Origin: Paenibacillus jilunlii
GTDB lineage: Bacteria; Bacillota; Bacilli; Paenibacillales; Paenibacillaceae
Assembly (NCBI RefSeq): GCF_900102965.1
Contig: NZ_FNGM01000018.1
Coordinates: 62,001-126,000, forward strand
Direction of reading: 5' to 3'
Length of the DNA: 64,000 nucleotides
Each line of letters starts with the position of its first letter. The first letter of the stretch is position 1. The notes beneath the pieces were generated by a model that was not told where the DNA came from, did not search any database, and was given only the letters and a program-made list of their open reading frames with translations. Position numbers and translations under genes: made by a program. Shown piece by piece: positions 51,030 to 59,402 of the stretch.

Positions 51030-51057
51030 AAAAAAGCCAGCTCCAACGAGCTGGCTG
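51030..51057 (-). terminator. Terminator of the lysis cassette
   Basis: AGCCAGCTC-GTTG-GAGCTGGCT with TTTTTTG after it on the minus strand, 17 bp past the holin stop. Confidence 0.88.
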
Positions 51058-51074
51058 TCAATTAAATTCACGTA

Positions 51075-51356
51075 TTATTTTTTGGTGGTTCCCGGGTGAT
51101 CGTTGAAGGCTAATTCAAATAAACCTGTCGCGGATAATCCGGCGAGTCCCCCTGACCATAGCCGGAGCGTAAGCCCCAGATCGGTAAAAGGATACGCAGC
51201 AGCTCCAATAAGCAGCCCAATCCCAAGTCCGATAAAAGGCACCGCGTTGCGTGGCAGATTAATATTATTTTTGACCAATTGCACCAAGGCAAGCGTAAAT
51301 ACCGCTAATACCGATGCAAAAGCCAATACATTATCCAGAATACCGGTGTTAATCAC
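51075..51356 (-). CDS. Holin-like phage membrane protein
   Basis: About 93 residues with two or three hydrophobic stretches (TGILDNVLAFASVLAVFTLALVQLV, AVPFIGLGIGLLIGAAAYPF, LRLWSGGLAGLSATGLFEL). This layout is that of A118-type holins. Start GTG at 51354-51356 has AAAGGAG 10 nt upstream; an open TTG-initiated frame 39 bp longer lacks a site. Last gene of the lysis group, after the endolysin. Confidence 0.78.
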   Translation of the reverse strand: MINTGILDNVLAFASVLAVFTLALVQLVKNNINLPRNAVPFIGLGIGLLIGAAAYPFTDLGLTLRLWSGGLAGLSATGLFELAFNDHPGTTKK

Positions 51357-51406
51357 TGGAAAATCACTCCTTTCCGTTTCGCGTTTATCGTTCAAAAATG
51401 TTAATT

Positions 51407-52105
51407 CTAGCGGCCACTTGTAATCTCTACGGTTCGGGTAACCGAATCATAACCAACCGAAGCTCCAAGCGCTTCCGCTACAGCACGTACCGGCACATAA
51501 GTTACACCGTTCTCCAAACGGCCATCGGCTATTTTTGCGCCATTCACTTTTACTATTGTAACCGCATCACTATTCAGATTCTGTTCCCCCTTAGTCCTTC
51601 CGTTGATTAGCTTATACGCCGCTTCCACCGCTTGTACTGAAGGCTGTGCTCCCGCCCGCAGTTTGGAAAGCGTCAATCCGAAGCTCATCTGAAAATGGGG
51701 ATAATCCTTCAGACTGGTCCAGTCTCCACCCCATTCAAAACCCAGCCGTTTGGCCTGCTGCACCACCTCCAGCCAATCCGCTGTCCGGTCATTGTCTCCG
51801 TCACGCGCCATGTCCCAGGACACGCTTGAGCCATTCGGCAGCAGCAATGCAAAATCAATGGCCAGACCATAATTGTGATAGCTCTGTCCACCCCGGGCAT
51901 TGGTAACAACCGCCCCCGGCTTCGTACGTCCTTGAGCATAGAGCGCATCCTGTTCAGCTATTGTCCGCAGTCCTTGCGTAATCTGGACCGGAACACCACA
52001 TGTGTAGCAGCATTCGATTAACGCAGTAGCTGCTGCGAGCACGACGGGATGCAGGCCGGTTAAGCGGGGAGCGGACTTATTTTTGATTTGTGTCAGGGTC
52101 AGCAT
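51407..52105 (-). CDS. L-alanyl-D-glutamate endopeptidase-type endolysin (M15) with C-terminal stalk domain
   Basis: About 232 residues. Residues 15-150 match the M15/VanY-like fold used by phage endolysins such as Ply500: QGLRTIAEQDALYAQGR, SYHNYGLAIDF (zinc His and Asp), and YPHFQMSFG (zinc His). The tail (about 170-232, NSDAVTIVKVNGAKIADGRLENGVTYVPVRAVAEALGASVGYD) is a copper-amine-oxidase-like N1 stalk domain, often a wall-binding module. It lyses peptidoglycan peptide bridges. ATG at 52103-52105 with GGGAGGAG upstream. Confidence 0.85.
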   Translation of the reverse strand: MLTLTQIKNKSAPRLTGLHPVVLAAATALIECCYTCGVPVQITQGLRTIAEQDALYAQGRTKPGAVVTNARGGQSYHNYGLAIDFALLLPNGSSVSWDMARDGDNDRTADWLEVVQQAKRLGFEWGGDWTSLKDYPHFQMSFGLTLSKLRAGAQPSVQAVEAAYKLINGRTKGEQNLNSDAVTIVKVNGAKIADGRLENGVTYVPVRAVAEALGASVGYDSVTRTVEITSGR

Positions 52106-52469
52106 GGCTTGCTCCTCCCTTCTTGCCCTCCTGCAGAACAATGAACAAATCTTGACGTTTCGTGAACACCAATAAGGTTAGGATGAGCAGCCCAATCGTG
52201 GTTCCGGTCTGGGCAACCGCCCAGGCCTCTGTTTTGAGCGAAGCCAGCACAGTGTCTGCTCCAGACACAGCAGTGCAGCGAATCCACAAAGCGACTGCCA
52301 TTTGGAAGGTGTAGGCACCCAGAAAGAAAAAAGCTGCCAGCATAAACAGGCTGACCGCCTTTGCCCGCAGACGTCTGCGAAAATACAAAAAAAGCGCAGC
52401 TATCAGCAGCAGCGCACAAATCAAAGATACCGAATATGCAATTAACCGCAAAAAATCAATTACGCCCAT
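52077..52469 (-). CDS. Membrane protein of the lysis region
   Basis: About 130 residues with three membrane helices (LRLIAYSVSLICALLLIAALFLYF, LFMLAAFFFLGAYTFQMAVALWI, AQTGTTIGLLILTLLVF). Family not recognised. It overlaps the endolysin gene by 29 bp and the preceding small gene by 14 bp, so it is part of the lysis cassette. It may be a second holin or a membrane anchor. Confidence 0.65.
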   Translation of the reverse strand: MGVIDFLRLIAYSVSLICALLLIAALFLYFRRRLRAKAVSLFMLAAFFFLGAYTFQMAVALWIRCTAVSGADTVLASLKTEAWAVAQTGTTIGLLILTLLVFTKRQDLFIVLQEGKKGGASHADPDTNQK

Positions 52470-52653
52470 TGTTGACACCCCGATCATAGATTAGAAATTC
52501 GGCAAATCCGTTATTTTGGATCTCCTCCTGAATCTCTTTGGATACGTCCTTATATCGAAGGATAGAGAACATTACCCGGGCCGAGGCTTGGGTCAGCTCC
52601 CTTTCCTTTTCCCGGTGCAGGGGCGATAATCGTTTGATCCATCTACTCAGCAC
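52456..52653 (-). CDS. Small protein of the lysis region
   Basis: About 65 residues, polar and helical (REKERELTQASARVMFSILRYKDVSKEIQEEIQNNGFAEFLIYDR). Function unknown. GTG at 52651-52653 has GGGGAGG 5 nt upstream; the longer frame to 52677 has no clear site. Overlaps the next gene by 14 bp. Confidence 0.55.
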   Translation of the reverse strand: MLSRWIKRLSPLHREKERELTQASARVMFSILRYKDVSKEIQEEIQNNGFAEFLIYDRGVNNGRN

Positions 52654-52654
52654 G

Positions 52655-52963
52655 TTATCCTCCCCGATCTTCTTCATTTACTACATTCACACCGCTTGAC
52701 GCTTGATCAATTTTCAGTCTCTGCAGTACTTCAAGCGTGGGTGCCATGAAATCTGAGCGCTCTTTATCCAAAATATTTTGCAGACGGTCCCGGTCTTCTT
52801 CAGCCCGCTCGAGCAGTTCACGCGGCACCAGATTCCCTTTGACAATCGAGCGCAAAAGCACCAGAACAATCACCAGCAGAATCAGAGCCACGATATAAGC
52901 CAAACCATATTTATCAGCCAAGGGAAGAATCTTCTCCAAATTCGCTACGTCGTTGCTGTTCAT
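52655..52963 (-). CDS. Single-pass coiled-coil membrane protein of the lysis region
   Basis: 102 residues. One membrane helix (LAYIVALILLVIVLVLLRSIV) then a charged coiled coil (PRELLERAEEDRDRLQNILDKERSDF). This is the layout of XhlA/BhlA-like or spanin-like lysis accessory proteins. AAAGGGGTGA precedes the ATG. First gene of the lysis group after the R2 repeat. Confidence 0.65.
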   Translation of the reverse strand: MNSNDVANLEKILPLADKYGLAYIVALILLVIVLVLLRSIVKGNLVPRELLERAEEDRDRLQNILDKERSDFMAPTLEVLQRLKIDQASSGVNVVNEEDRGG

Positions 52964-53020
52964 TGTTTCACCCCTTTCTTATTGGACGTTAGATTTTCAT
53001 ATTAGGTCTGGTCGTAACTG

Positions 53021-53155
53021 CGGAGAATGTTTGGACTTCCGGCCGCTGCCCATCTGCAGATTTCTTGAATTTATACCGCTGCTCGCGGTGGAAATCCGCA
53101 GACAAAGGCGGACGCTACCGCTCCTCCAGTTCCAAACTTCTCCTCCGCCACTTTT
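53021..53155. repeat. Dispersed palindromic repeat R2, copy 2
   Basis: Aligns with 47299-47426: shared TTTGGA-TTCCGGCCGCTG, the CAGATTTC and GAAATC--CAGACAA inner arms, AAAGGCG-ACGCT-CGCTCCTCCA-TTCCAAA and the following CACTTTTC. It sits between the tail-fibre genes and the lysis genes. Both copies keep pairing of their arms although the arm sequences differ. Confidence 0.75.
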
Positions 53156-53196
53156 CCCTTTTTACTCATTTTTCAAGTTCACTATATATTGATGTA

Positions 53197-53221
53197 CAAA
53201 AACCCCCGGGACCCGGGGGCA
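53197..53221 (-). terminator. Terminator after the tail genes
   Basis: CCCCCGGG-T-CCCGGGGG with TTTTTG on the minus strand. A second GC hairpin with T run lies at about 53226-53250. Confidence 0.72.
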
Positions 53222-53255
53222 AAATAAAAACGCCGCAGCGGGCGCCAGCATTTAC

Positions 53256-53387
53256 CTATTCTTCTTTGGTCAAATACTCAAGTCCGCTGTCCACCAGGAT
53301 TTCTTTTACGCCAGCTTTCAATGTCGCCGGAACTTCCGTGAACTTGGTCTTCCCCAAGATTACACGCTGTGCAAAAAACATAGTCAT
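53256..53387 (-). CDS. Short CD1375/XkdX-type phage protein
   Basis: A 43-codon frame. The start MTMFFAQRVILGKTKF and the end GLEYLTKEE match the CD1375-type or XkdX-like small proteins that usually follow xkdW in PBSX-like clusters. AAGGTGAT lies 4 nt upstream of the ATG at 53385-53387. It ends the tail operon before the terminator. Function unknown. Confidence 0.72.
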   Translation of the reverse strand: MTMFFAQRVILGKTKFTEVPATLKAGVKEILVDSGLEYLTKEE

Positions 53388-53441
53388 TAAAAATCACCTT
53401 CTTCCCATTTTGACCTTCAGCCACATAGAACTGGCTGGTTA

Positions 53442-53915
53442 TTACTGATAAACCCTCGTCGCCATCTCTGCGATAATGTCCTCAATGAAATCCGCCCGCT
53501 CCGACAGAGCATTATTTTGCGCCTTCAGCAGTACATTCTCTTTCTGCAGCTGCTCGACTTCCGTCAGCTCCGGCGGCTTGTTCGCTTCAGCTTCCTGGTA
53601 GGCCTTCCAGGCTGCTTGCAGCTCTGCTTCTGTGGGCTTGGGTTTGTCCAGGTTCCAGACGGCGATATAGGGTCCACGCTCTACGATATCGTAATCCTCA
53701 CCCTCAGTGAGTAGGTTGTAGTCGATACCGTAGCGATAATGGACGCCTTCGACTGGCTCCTCGCCTTTTTCCGGCGGCTTGATCTCGTAGCGGACACGGC
53801 CTTTTTCTTCGGCTCCGGGCCGCAGGACGGGTTCAGGTCCGTTATCCTGTACGATGAAATCCTGCGTTTGGGCGGCTTGAGGGTATAAGTGCATGATTGC
53901 TTGTGCTATATTCAT
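53442..53915 (-). CDS. XkdW-family tail protein
   Basis: About 157 residues. MNIAQAIMHLYPQAAQTQDFIVQDNG is the XkdW start; the middle is GVHYRYGIDYNLLTEGEDYDIVERGPYIAVWNL, and the end has a coiled coil (EVEQLQKENVLLKAQNNALSERADFIEDIIAEM). A small protein near the end of PBSX-type tail operons, possibly a fibre chaperone. ATG at 53913-53915 with GAGGAGGG upstream. Confidence 0.8.
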   Translation of the reverse strand: MNIAQAIMHLYPQAAQTQDFIVQDNGPEPVLRPGAEEKGRVRYEIKPPEKGEEPVEGVHYRYGIDYNLLTEGEDYDIVERGPYIAVWNLDKPKPTEAELQAAWKAYQEAEANKPPELTEVEQLQKENVLLKAQNNALSERADFIEDIIAEMATRVYQ

Positions 53916-53928
53916 TTTGAATCCCTCC

Positions 53929-55506
53929 TCATCCGATTCTATCAATATTAAGTGAACATATTGTAGGGTCTGCTAAAGTAATAATGTCTACCCCTTTTTT
54001 TTGCTCTATATATATTTCCAAATAATCCCCCGCATTTAACGGTACAGTTTTACTGCCGCCAAGAAAAATAAAAGCCCCGGGAGAGCCCACTTGATCGAAA
54101 CAAAGCGTCCTACCCGCCTGACCGTTAACATAATAGTATAAACGGGTTTCAAAGTTTCCGTTAGCATTAAGCAGTAAAGATGCATCAACATGATAGAGTC
54201 CGCTTTGTTTTACTGTGAATCTACCGATACCATCATATTCCTCGCGTTGGTCCTTGTCTTCTTGCCCATAATTAATTTTTGTTCGCACAGAACTTGAAAT
54301 TGTTTGCGAAGCATTATGCGCGGCTTGAACATAAGATCGAGAAGTAGATGTATTATCTCCCCATGGGTTAACAACACCGTCACCAAAAGCAATTATACCT
54401 CCCGTCTGAGTGCTGCTTATGGCTGCTGTAGCGCTCATTGTCCCAACGCTTCCCCCGATTTTTGCTCCTTCAGTCGCTAGGTAGCCATAGCCGCTGCCAC
54501 TACCGCTTACACCAACTACAAATACATTTGCTCCACTACGTGCCCATATAGATGTTGTTTTATTGGAATACATCCCTCCACTTATGACAGCCCCACCACC
54601 GTATACCATAACTCCGTAATAACTGCCAGCACTTGCAGTCACATTACAGTTTTGCAACCAAGTCCATACATTACTGATCAACTCAATTGCATTGGTAGTC
54701 GTTGTAGTAGCCGTGATCCCTGTAATTGTGACCTGAATTGTATTTTCCTGCATCGACAGGCGAGTAACGTTCACGGTCCCTGAGGCATTGATTCCAAGTG
54801 TACCTCCCCCACCAAATCCCTTTAAAACAACATCCTCCGCATAGGTTCCAGCTGCGATATTAACTACAACTGCATGATTAACGTTCTGCGGGATCATGCT
54901 AACAGCCTTCCCTATCGTCCTAAACGCCCCACCCGCCGTATTCGCCAACCCATTATTGCCATCATTCCCATCCGTCCGCACATAATAGGTAATATCCGCC
55001 GTCGTCTGCTGCGGCGTTGTCGCCAAAGGCGCTTTGCTGTTCAGCTGCCCCTGTATCCCGCTGGTCACTCCATCCAAATACCCAAACTCCACATTCGACA
55101 CCGTGCCGGTTCCGATCTTGCTTGCATCGATCGCTGCAGCCGCGTTAATATCCGCGTTTACAATAACCCCCGGTGCAATGGCGGTAACGCCATCTCCTGT
55201 ACTGGTCACATCCCCGGTATGATTGGGATGTACATACTTATTCGCTCCGGCTGCTACACCGTCCAGCTTCGCCTTATCTGCTGCGGCCATCAGCCCGGCA
55301 GCGGTGGTGGTGGCTGCCGCCGTGGAAGCCTTAGCGTTCCAGGCGGTGCGTTCCGCCGCTGTAATATGCTTTACCGTATCCACGGTATGGTCCTGCACAT
55401 TTTTAACGGCAGTATCCAAAACATCCATATTGCCGTTCAAATCGGCGATATCGACTATATCTGTGCCATCCGGCTTTTTCAGCCCCAAATTGCCCGTAGT
55501 CTGCAT
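53929..55506 (-). CDS. Tail fibre/receptor-binding protein with beta-helix and C1q-like tip
   Basis: 525 residues. N-terminal attachment part (1-60, TGNLGLKKPDGTDIVDIADLNGNMDVLD), a repeat-rich shaft (60-170), then a parallel beta-helix-like region (about 190-380, FRTIGKAVSMIPQNVNHAVVVNIAAGTYAEDV) like pectate-lyase folds, and a C-terminal C1q/TNF-like domain (about 405-525, REEYDGIGRFTVKQSGLYHVDASLLLNANGNFETRLYYYVNG...CSLNIDRI). It probably binds a surface glycan. AGGAGTG lies upstream of the ATG. Confidence 0.85.
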   Translation of the reverse strand: MQTTGNLGLKKPDGTDIVDIADLNGNMDVLDTAVKNVQDHTVDTVKHITAAERTAWNAKASTAAATTTAAGLMAAADKAKLDGVAAGANKYVHPNHTGDVTSTGDGVTAIAPGVIVNADINAAAAIDASKIGTGTVSNVEFGYLDGVTSGIQGQLNSKAPLATTPQQTTADITYYVRTDGNDGNNGLANTAGGAFRTIGKAVSMIPQNVNHAVVVNIAAGTYAEDVVLKGFGGGGTLGINASGTVNVTRLSMQENTIQVTITGITATTTTTNAIELISNVWTWLQNCNVTASAGSYYGVMVYGGGAVISGGMYSNKTTSIWARSGANVFVVGVSGSGSGYGYLATEGAKIGGSVGTMSATAAISSTQTGGIIAFGDGVVNPWGDNTSTSRSYVQAAHNASQTISSSVRTKINYGQEDKDQREEYDGIGRFTVKQSGLYHVDASLLLNANGNFETRLYYYVNGQAGRTLCFDQVGSPGAFIFLGGSKTVPLNAGDYLEIYIEQKKGVDIITLADPTICSLNIDRIG

Positions 55507-55517
55507 AGTTCACACTC

Positions 55518-56129
55518 CTATTCGTATACTCTTAATTCATTCCATGTTCTGGCGTGCGCTGCATTCCAGGTGAGTGACTTCAGCGAATTCCACCAGGTAT
55601 AGCTGTACACAAACTTATAATCCAGATGGGCAGGCTTAATCTCTTCTATGATTTGTATTAACCCCGCCATGTTCGCCGGGATGCCCAGCGTCCCTACAAA
55701 ACGCGCCTCAAAGCTGTACGCTCCCGGCACCTCCACAACCTGAACATCCCCTCCGGAAAAAGCGGACGCCGTCCGCCGGATCATCTCCGGTGTAGTCGTC
55801 CCGCTTCCGCGCAGCTTGGCCTTGATCATTTCCCTGCGGATGGCATAGGATTTCGTACTGTCCGTGGTAAGAGCCAGCACCTTCTCCCAGCGCGCAAGCC
55901 CCCAGGTTGCCGACTCCACATTCGTCTGCAATGCCGAATCCTCTATCGAATAGGCCAGCTGTCCACATTCCGCAGCATGGCTATCCTGGATCTGCTCCAT
56001 CTCAAGTACACCCTGATAATACTCCGGCAGGTATTTCATCAGGTCAGGCTTGTTAAATTCCGGCCCCTCTTGTGTGGTGGGGCTGGAAGAATAGCTTATT
56101 GTCCCGTAGATATTCTCGCTATAGGCCAT
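55518..56129 (-). CDS. XkdU-family tail/baseplate protein (YmfQ-like)
   Basis: 203 residues. LMKYLPEYYQGVLEMEQIQDSHAAECGQLAYSIEDSALQTNVESATWGLARWEKVLAL matches the YmfQ/XkdU family (DUF2313) of contractile-tail baseplates. It would bridge baseplate and fibres. It ends 11 bp before the fibre gene. Confidence 0.85.
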   Translation of the reverse strand: MAYSENIYGTISYSSSPTTQEGPEFNKPDLMKYLPEYYQGVLEMEQIQDSHAAECGQLAYSIEDSALQTNVESATWGLARWEKVLALTTDSTKSYAIRREMIKAKLRGSGTTTPEMIRRTASAFSGGDVQVVEVPGAYSFEARFVGTLGIPANMAGLIQIIEEIKPAHLDYKFVYSYTWWNSLKSLTWNAAHARTWNELRVYE

Positions 56130-56131
56130 AG

Positions 56132-56467
56132 TTACACCCCTTTAAGCTGATTCCAGCTCAGCGGGCCTTTGGGCATGTACTCATGCGTATGGGCCGCTGG
56201 CGGATACACCGCCGGCTTCCCGTCTACCCCTGACCAAGGTACGGTATCCGCCGCCTGTGCGTAATCCACTTTGCCGTTGTTGTTGGTGTCATAGATGCTT
56301 TTCAGCATATCGCCGGTGCTTTGTGAAGCTACGAGCAGTTTGTTGACAGTACCCGTACCGATGTAGAGCTTGCCTGTATCGGTGCAGAAACCGAGTTCGC
56401 CGGCAGCAAGAGTTCCCAATGCGCTTTCTTGCCCGCGGCGGATTTGAATTAAAGTCTTCAGAGCCAT
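56132..56467 (-). CDS. Small tail fibre-like protein with Mtd-type N-terminal domain
   Basis: About 111 residues. IQIRRGQESALGTLAAGELGFCTDTGKLYIGTG is the short beta-prism-like N-terminal repeat of major tropism determinants. The end is HTHEYMPKGPLSWNQLKGV. It appears to be a shortened partner of the protein at 56480. ATG at 56465-56467 with GGGGG 8 nt upstream. Confidence 0.72.
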   Translation of the reverse strand: MALKTLIQIRRGQESALGTLAAGELGFCTDTGKLYIGTGTVNKLLVASQSTGDMLKSIYDTNNNGKVDYAQAADTVPWSGVDGKPAVYPPAAHTHEYMPKGPLSWNQLKGV

Positions 56468-56479
56468 TATCATCGCCCC

Positions 56480-57502
56480 CTAGAATGTGCCGCCGTCAAT
56501 AGCACCCACCATCAGCCGGCTGCCATTGGCTGTGTCGTATACGATGCTGCTTCCATCGACATTGGCCGCTACACCGTTCGAATCGACGGTGATCCCTTTG
56601 CCGGCGGTCACTGCAATCGCATCGGCGGTCACACCAATCCCATAGCCTGCACCAATGTTCAGTGTCACTGAATCGGCTTGTCCGCCCCCGGTAAGGCCAT
56701 TGCCGGCTGTAATCGTCTGTAATGCTCCACCCGTACGAACCCAGGTGCTGCCGTTCCAGCTGTAGATTTTCTGCTCGTCGTCAACATAAGCCGTCCAGCC
56801 CACAGCCGGTGTATAATACACCCATGCCGCAGATTGATACTCGGCAATTTGATTGGTTTTGCCCGCCCAGACGCCTGTTGCTGCCGCAGGAATAATGTAA
56901 CGGTCACCCTCCGCAGGACTCGCCGGGGGAACGGCCAGATTCTGGTCCTTCACTGAACTCTGCGGCTCGATGTTATGCTTGGCCAGCTCGATCTCATTCC
57001 TGATTTTTTGTGCTGACCACAGATCGGTAATGGCCGTTCCCGCATCATTGATTACACGGTGCTTAGATGCATCGTCGATATGGGTTTTAATCTCAGCTGC
57101 AGTTTTGATATTTGTACCGTCGGAGATCTTATTAACATGTCCTGCCGTGATGTCTGCCTTAAGTACCCTGGCATAGGTTGCCCCATCGGCAACGTCATCC
57201 ACTGACCCGGTCAGATCGCTCAGCTTCTGCGCATTGATCCGGCGCCAGGCCGCGCCATCGTCGAAATACAAATAGCCGCTGTTCGTTCCGCTGGTTACAA
57301 TGTATACCCGCCCCGCAGAAGCGGCTGCCGGACGTGAAGCCTCCGGACCGGACATCGCCCGGCCCACCATGGAATTGGAAGTGCCGTCACCAATATAGAC
57401 TTCCTTGGTATCTGTGCAAAAGCCCATCTCGCCCGCATGCAGAACTCCATAAGCAGCAAGCTCCGCCCGGGTGCCGCGTTTTACTTGAATGGTTTGCGCC
57501 AT
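56480..57502 (-). CDS. Tail fibre protein with Mtd-type N-terminal domain
   Basis: 340 residues. The N-terminus (VKRGTRAELAAYGVLHAGEMGFCTDTKEVYIGDG) matches the Mtd_N-type domain; the middle (ASPAEGDRYIIPAAATGVWAGKTNQIAEYQSAAWVYYTPAVGWTAYVDDEQKIYSWNGSTW) is a DUF2793-like unit; the end is Gly-rich and terminates in GAIDGGTF. No C-type lectin tip is seen, so it may attach another fibre. It ends 12 bp before the smaller Mtd-type gene. Confidence 0.78.
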   Translation of the reverse strand: MAQTIQVKRGTRAELAAYGVLHAGEMGFCTDTKEVYIGDGTSNSMVGRAMSGPEASRPAAASAGRVYIVTSGTNSGYLYFDDGAAWRRINAQKLSDLTGSVDDVADGATYARVLKADITAGHVNKISDGTNIKTAAEIKTHIDDASKHRVINDAGTAITDLWSAQKIRNEIELAKHNIEPQSSVKDQNLAVPPASPAEGDRYIIPAAATGVWAGKTNQIAEYQSAAWVYYTPAVGWTAYVDDEQKIYSWNGSTWVRTGGALQTITAGNGLTGGGQADSVTLNIGAGYGIGVTADAIAVTAGKGITVDSNGVAANVDGSSIVYDTANGSRLMVGAIDGGTF

Positions 57503-57503
57503 T

Positions 57504-57917
57504 TTACACCTCTCTTCTAAAAGATCCTCCGTCTATGCGTCCCGTTGCCTTGTAGCGTTCCAGCTCCTTTTGGGCAGCAGTCAACCCCGATTGCAGAGCA
57601 TTGATGTCATCCGCTTCCACAGTATCGCCCGGTGTCTCATAAGTGACATAGACTTCAGGAACCCCGGCAAAAATCTTGATTATCCTCCGCCAAGGCGTTT
57701 CATCCGGAAAAGAAACCGAGAAATTCCGCAGCTCCACCCCGCTGTAATGAGAACCTGTATACACCGAGATGCTCTGGTTGTTAATGTTGTCATGCGCGAG
57801 CAGACCGCTGTAAACCCCATCTGTAAGTAACAGTTTCTCCTCAACAACATAGCTGCCGCCGTTTGCTTTTTTGTTCAGCTTATCCGTAAATTCATCGACC
57901 TGCTGCGGGTATCCCAT
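57504..57917 (-). CDS. Tail-associated protein of unknown function
   Basis: 137 residues between the baseplate J gene and the fibre genes. VEEKLLLTDGVYSGLLAHDNINNQSISVYTGSHYSGVELRNFSVSFPDETPWRRIIKIFAG is a beta-rich region; GDTVEADDINALQSGLTAAQKELERYKATGRIDGGSFRREV ends it. I do not recognise the family. It starts 2 bp after the XkdT stop and is certainly part of the operon. Confidence 0.62.
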   Translation of the reverse strand: MGYPQQVDEFTDKLNKKANGGSYVVEEKLLLTDGVYSGLLAHDNINNQSISVYTGSHYSGVELRNFSVSFPDETPWRRIIKIFAGVPEVYVTYETPGDTVEADDINALQSGLTAAQKELERYKATGRIDGGSFRREV

Positions 57918-57919
57918 CC

Positions 57920-58984
57920 CTACACCTCCAGCACGACACTGCTGAACAGCGGCACTTCTGTTTCACTTAAAGTCACATTACCCGATCCGCCGTTCAGCTT
58001 CAGTCCGCTATAGTCTACAACGCCCTCTGTATCCAGCAGCAGTGAGCCTATTACAGATTGGCTGATATAGGAAGCGGTAAAGGCCTTTTCCTTGCGGTAT
58101 TTCTCCAGTATCTCTTTAAAAGCATCGATTACCGCCTGCAGCGTATATCCGGAAGCAAGGGTAACCTTGGCGCTCACGCTGATGCTTTTCCCGGCTGCAG
58201 CCGCTACAGTTACTACTGCTCCTACCGGCGCCTGGCCTTCACCTTGACCCGCAACTGGATCGATATATTGCTGTACCTGCGACACCAGCAGTTCGGAGGC
58301 AGGCTGCTTCGCGGCATCCACAATGACCACTTTTACCGTCTTAGGTCCATTCCATAACGGAAAAACCCGCGCTCCCCCTACGCCGTCTATTTGCAGCGCC
58401 CATTCCATATAATGATATTTGTTGCCGCTCGTTGACGGACGTCTGGCTGACTCTAAAAAACGCTGGCGCAGCTTTTCGTCATCCTCGGCATTTTCACCGG
58501 GAATCAGCAAGGCTGTTATCTCTCCTCGCGCTAGACCAGGGATATAATCAATAGGCAACAATGAGCCAAAATACCGGTTTCCTTCCTCCCCTGCTGTCTC
58601 GCTCTCTATCCTGTAGGTTCCCGGAGCCAGCTTCTCCACCGCCGTATAGTGCAGCAAATCTAGTGAAAAACGGCTGCCCAGCGGAATATCCAGCAGTTCG
58701 TTAGCGCTGTTATAGAACATTGCTGTAAGCTCGGCCTTGCTTGCGGCACGTCTGGTTATTCCCGACCAGGCAATACTGCGCTCCAAATATTCACCAGTAG
58801 CCGTATCCGCAAAAAACAGATTGCTGTTCACATCCAGTTCAATATACATCTGCGCCATCTCAGCCGCCGCCGGAGCCAGCGCATCATAGATGATGCTGCC
58901 TTCACGTTTATCCAGACTGGATGGTACCCGGTCCAGCATCCGCTCAAGCAAAGCCTCGAACGTCTGATTTTCATACACCCTCAC
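57920..58984 (-). CDS. xkdT: XkdT-family baseplate J protein
   Basis: 354 residues of the Baseplate_J/gp47 family. FEALLERMLDRVPSSLDKREGSIIYDALAPAAAEMAQMYIELD opens it; RRPSTSGNKYHYMEWALQIDGVGGARVFPLWNGPKTVKVVIVD is the typical core. It is a wedge protein. The GTG start overlaps the end of XkdS by 14 bp. Confidence 0.93.
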   Translation of the reverse strand: MRVYENQTFEALLERMLDRVPSSLDKREGSIIYDALAPAAAEMAQMYIELDVNSNLFFADTATGEYLERSIAWSGITRRAASKAELTAMFYNSANELLDIPLGSRFSLDLLHYTAVEKLAPGTYRIESETAGEEGNRYFGSLLPIDYIPGLARGEITALLIPGENAEDDEKLRQRFLESARRPSTSGNKYHYMEWALQIDGVGGARVFPLWNGPKTVKVVIVDAAKQPASELLVSQVQQYIDPVAGQGEGQAPVGAVVTVAAAAGKSISVSAKVTLASGYTLQAVIDAFKEILEKYRKEKAFTASYISQSVIGSLLLDTEGVVDYSGLKLNGGSGNVTLSETEVPLFSSVVLEV

Positions 58985-59402
58985 TCATCTCCTTTCTCAG
59001 CTCGAAATTCCCGTACTGAGTAACTACCTTGCAGCTGAAGCTCAGATTATCCCCGTTAAAAGAAACCGCAGTGTCCTCCAGCCTGATAATCCGCTCATCC
59101 TGAAGCAATGCTTCACTAACAATACGCCTGATTTCAGCTCTCACCAGCAGTCTGTCTTTTCCCAGCACAAGACCCCATTCAGTCCCGTAATCAGAACTGT
59201 AGATCAGATGCTCATAGCGATCGGTCCGCAATATTTTTGCCACTGCCTGCTGTACGGCTTCAAGGCCATCCAACCGGCCCGTAATTCGTTTTTTGTCCCA
59301 ATCCATTCTGTAGGTGAGACTGGACATTTCAGTGTTCTCAAAGGAGGTGTCTCCATCAGGAGTTGCGATGATAGGGCCAGCATTTCCAATTACGGGTATC
59401 AT
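58971..59402 (-). CDS. xkdS: XkdS-family baseplate protein (DUF2634)
   Basis: 143 residues. TYRMDWDKKRITGRLDGLEAVQQAVAKILRTDRYEHLIYSSDYGTEW is the DUF2634 signature, related to gp25-like wedge proteins. It overlaps XkdR by 4 bp (ATGA) and XkdT by 14 bp. Confidence 0.93.
   Translation of the reverse strand: MIPVIGNAGPIIATPDGDTSFENTEMSSLTYRMDWDKKRITGRLDGLEAVQQAVAKILRTDRYEHLIYSSDYGTEWGLVLGKDRLLVRAEIRRIVSEALLQDERIIRLEDTAVSFNGDNLSFSCKVVTQYGNFELRKEMSEGV

Noticed and set aside
53065..53448. A 127-codon plus-strand open frame
   Set aside because: Crosses R2, a terminator and the antisense of the CD1375-type gene; no ribosome site.
53929..57502. Diversity-generating retroelement target in the Mtd-like genes
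   Set aside because: Only the N-terminal domain is Mtd-like; no C-type lectin variable region, template repeat or reverse transcriptase was seen in the window.
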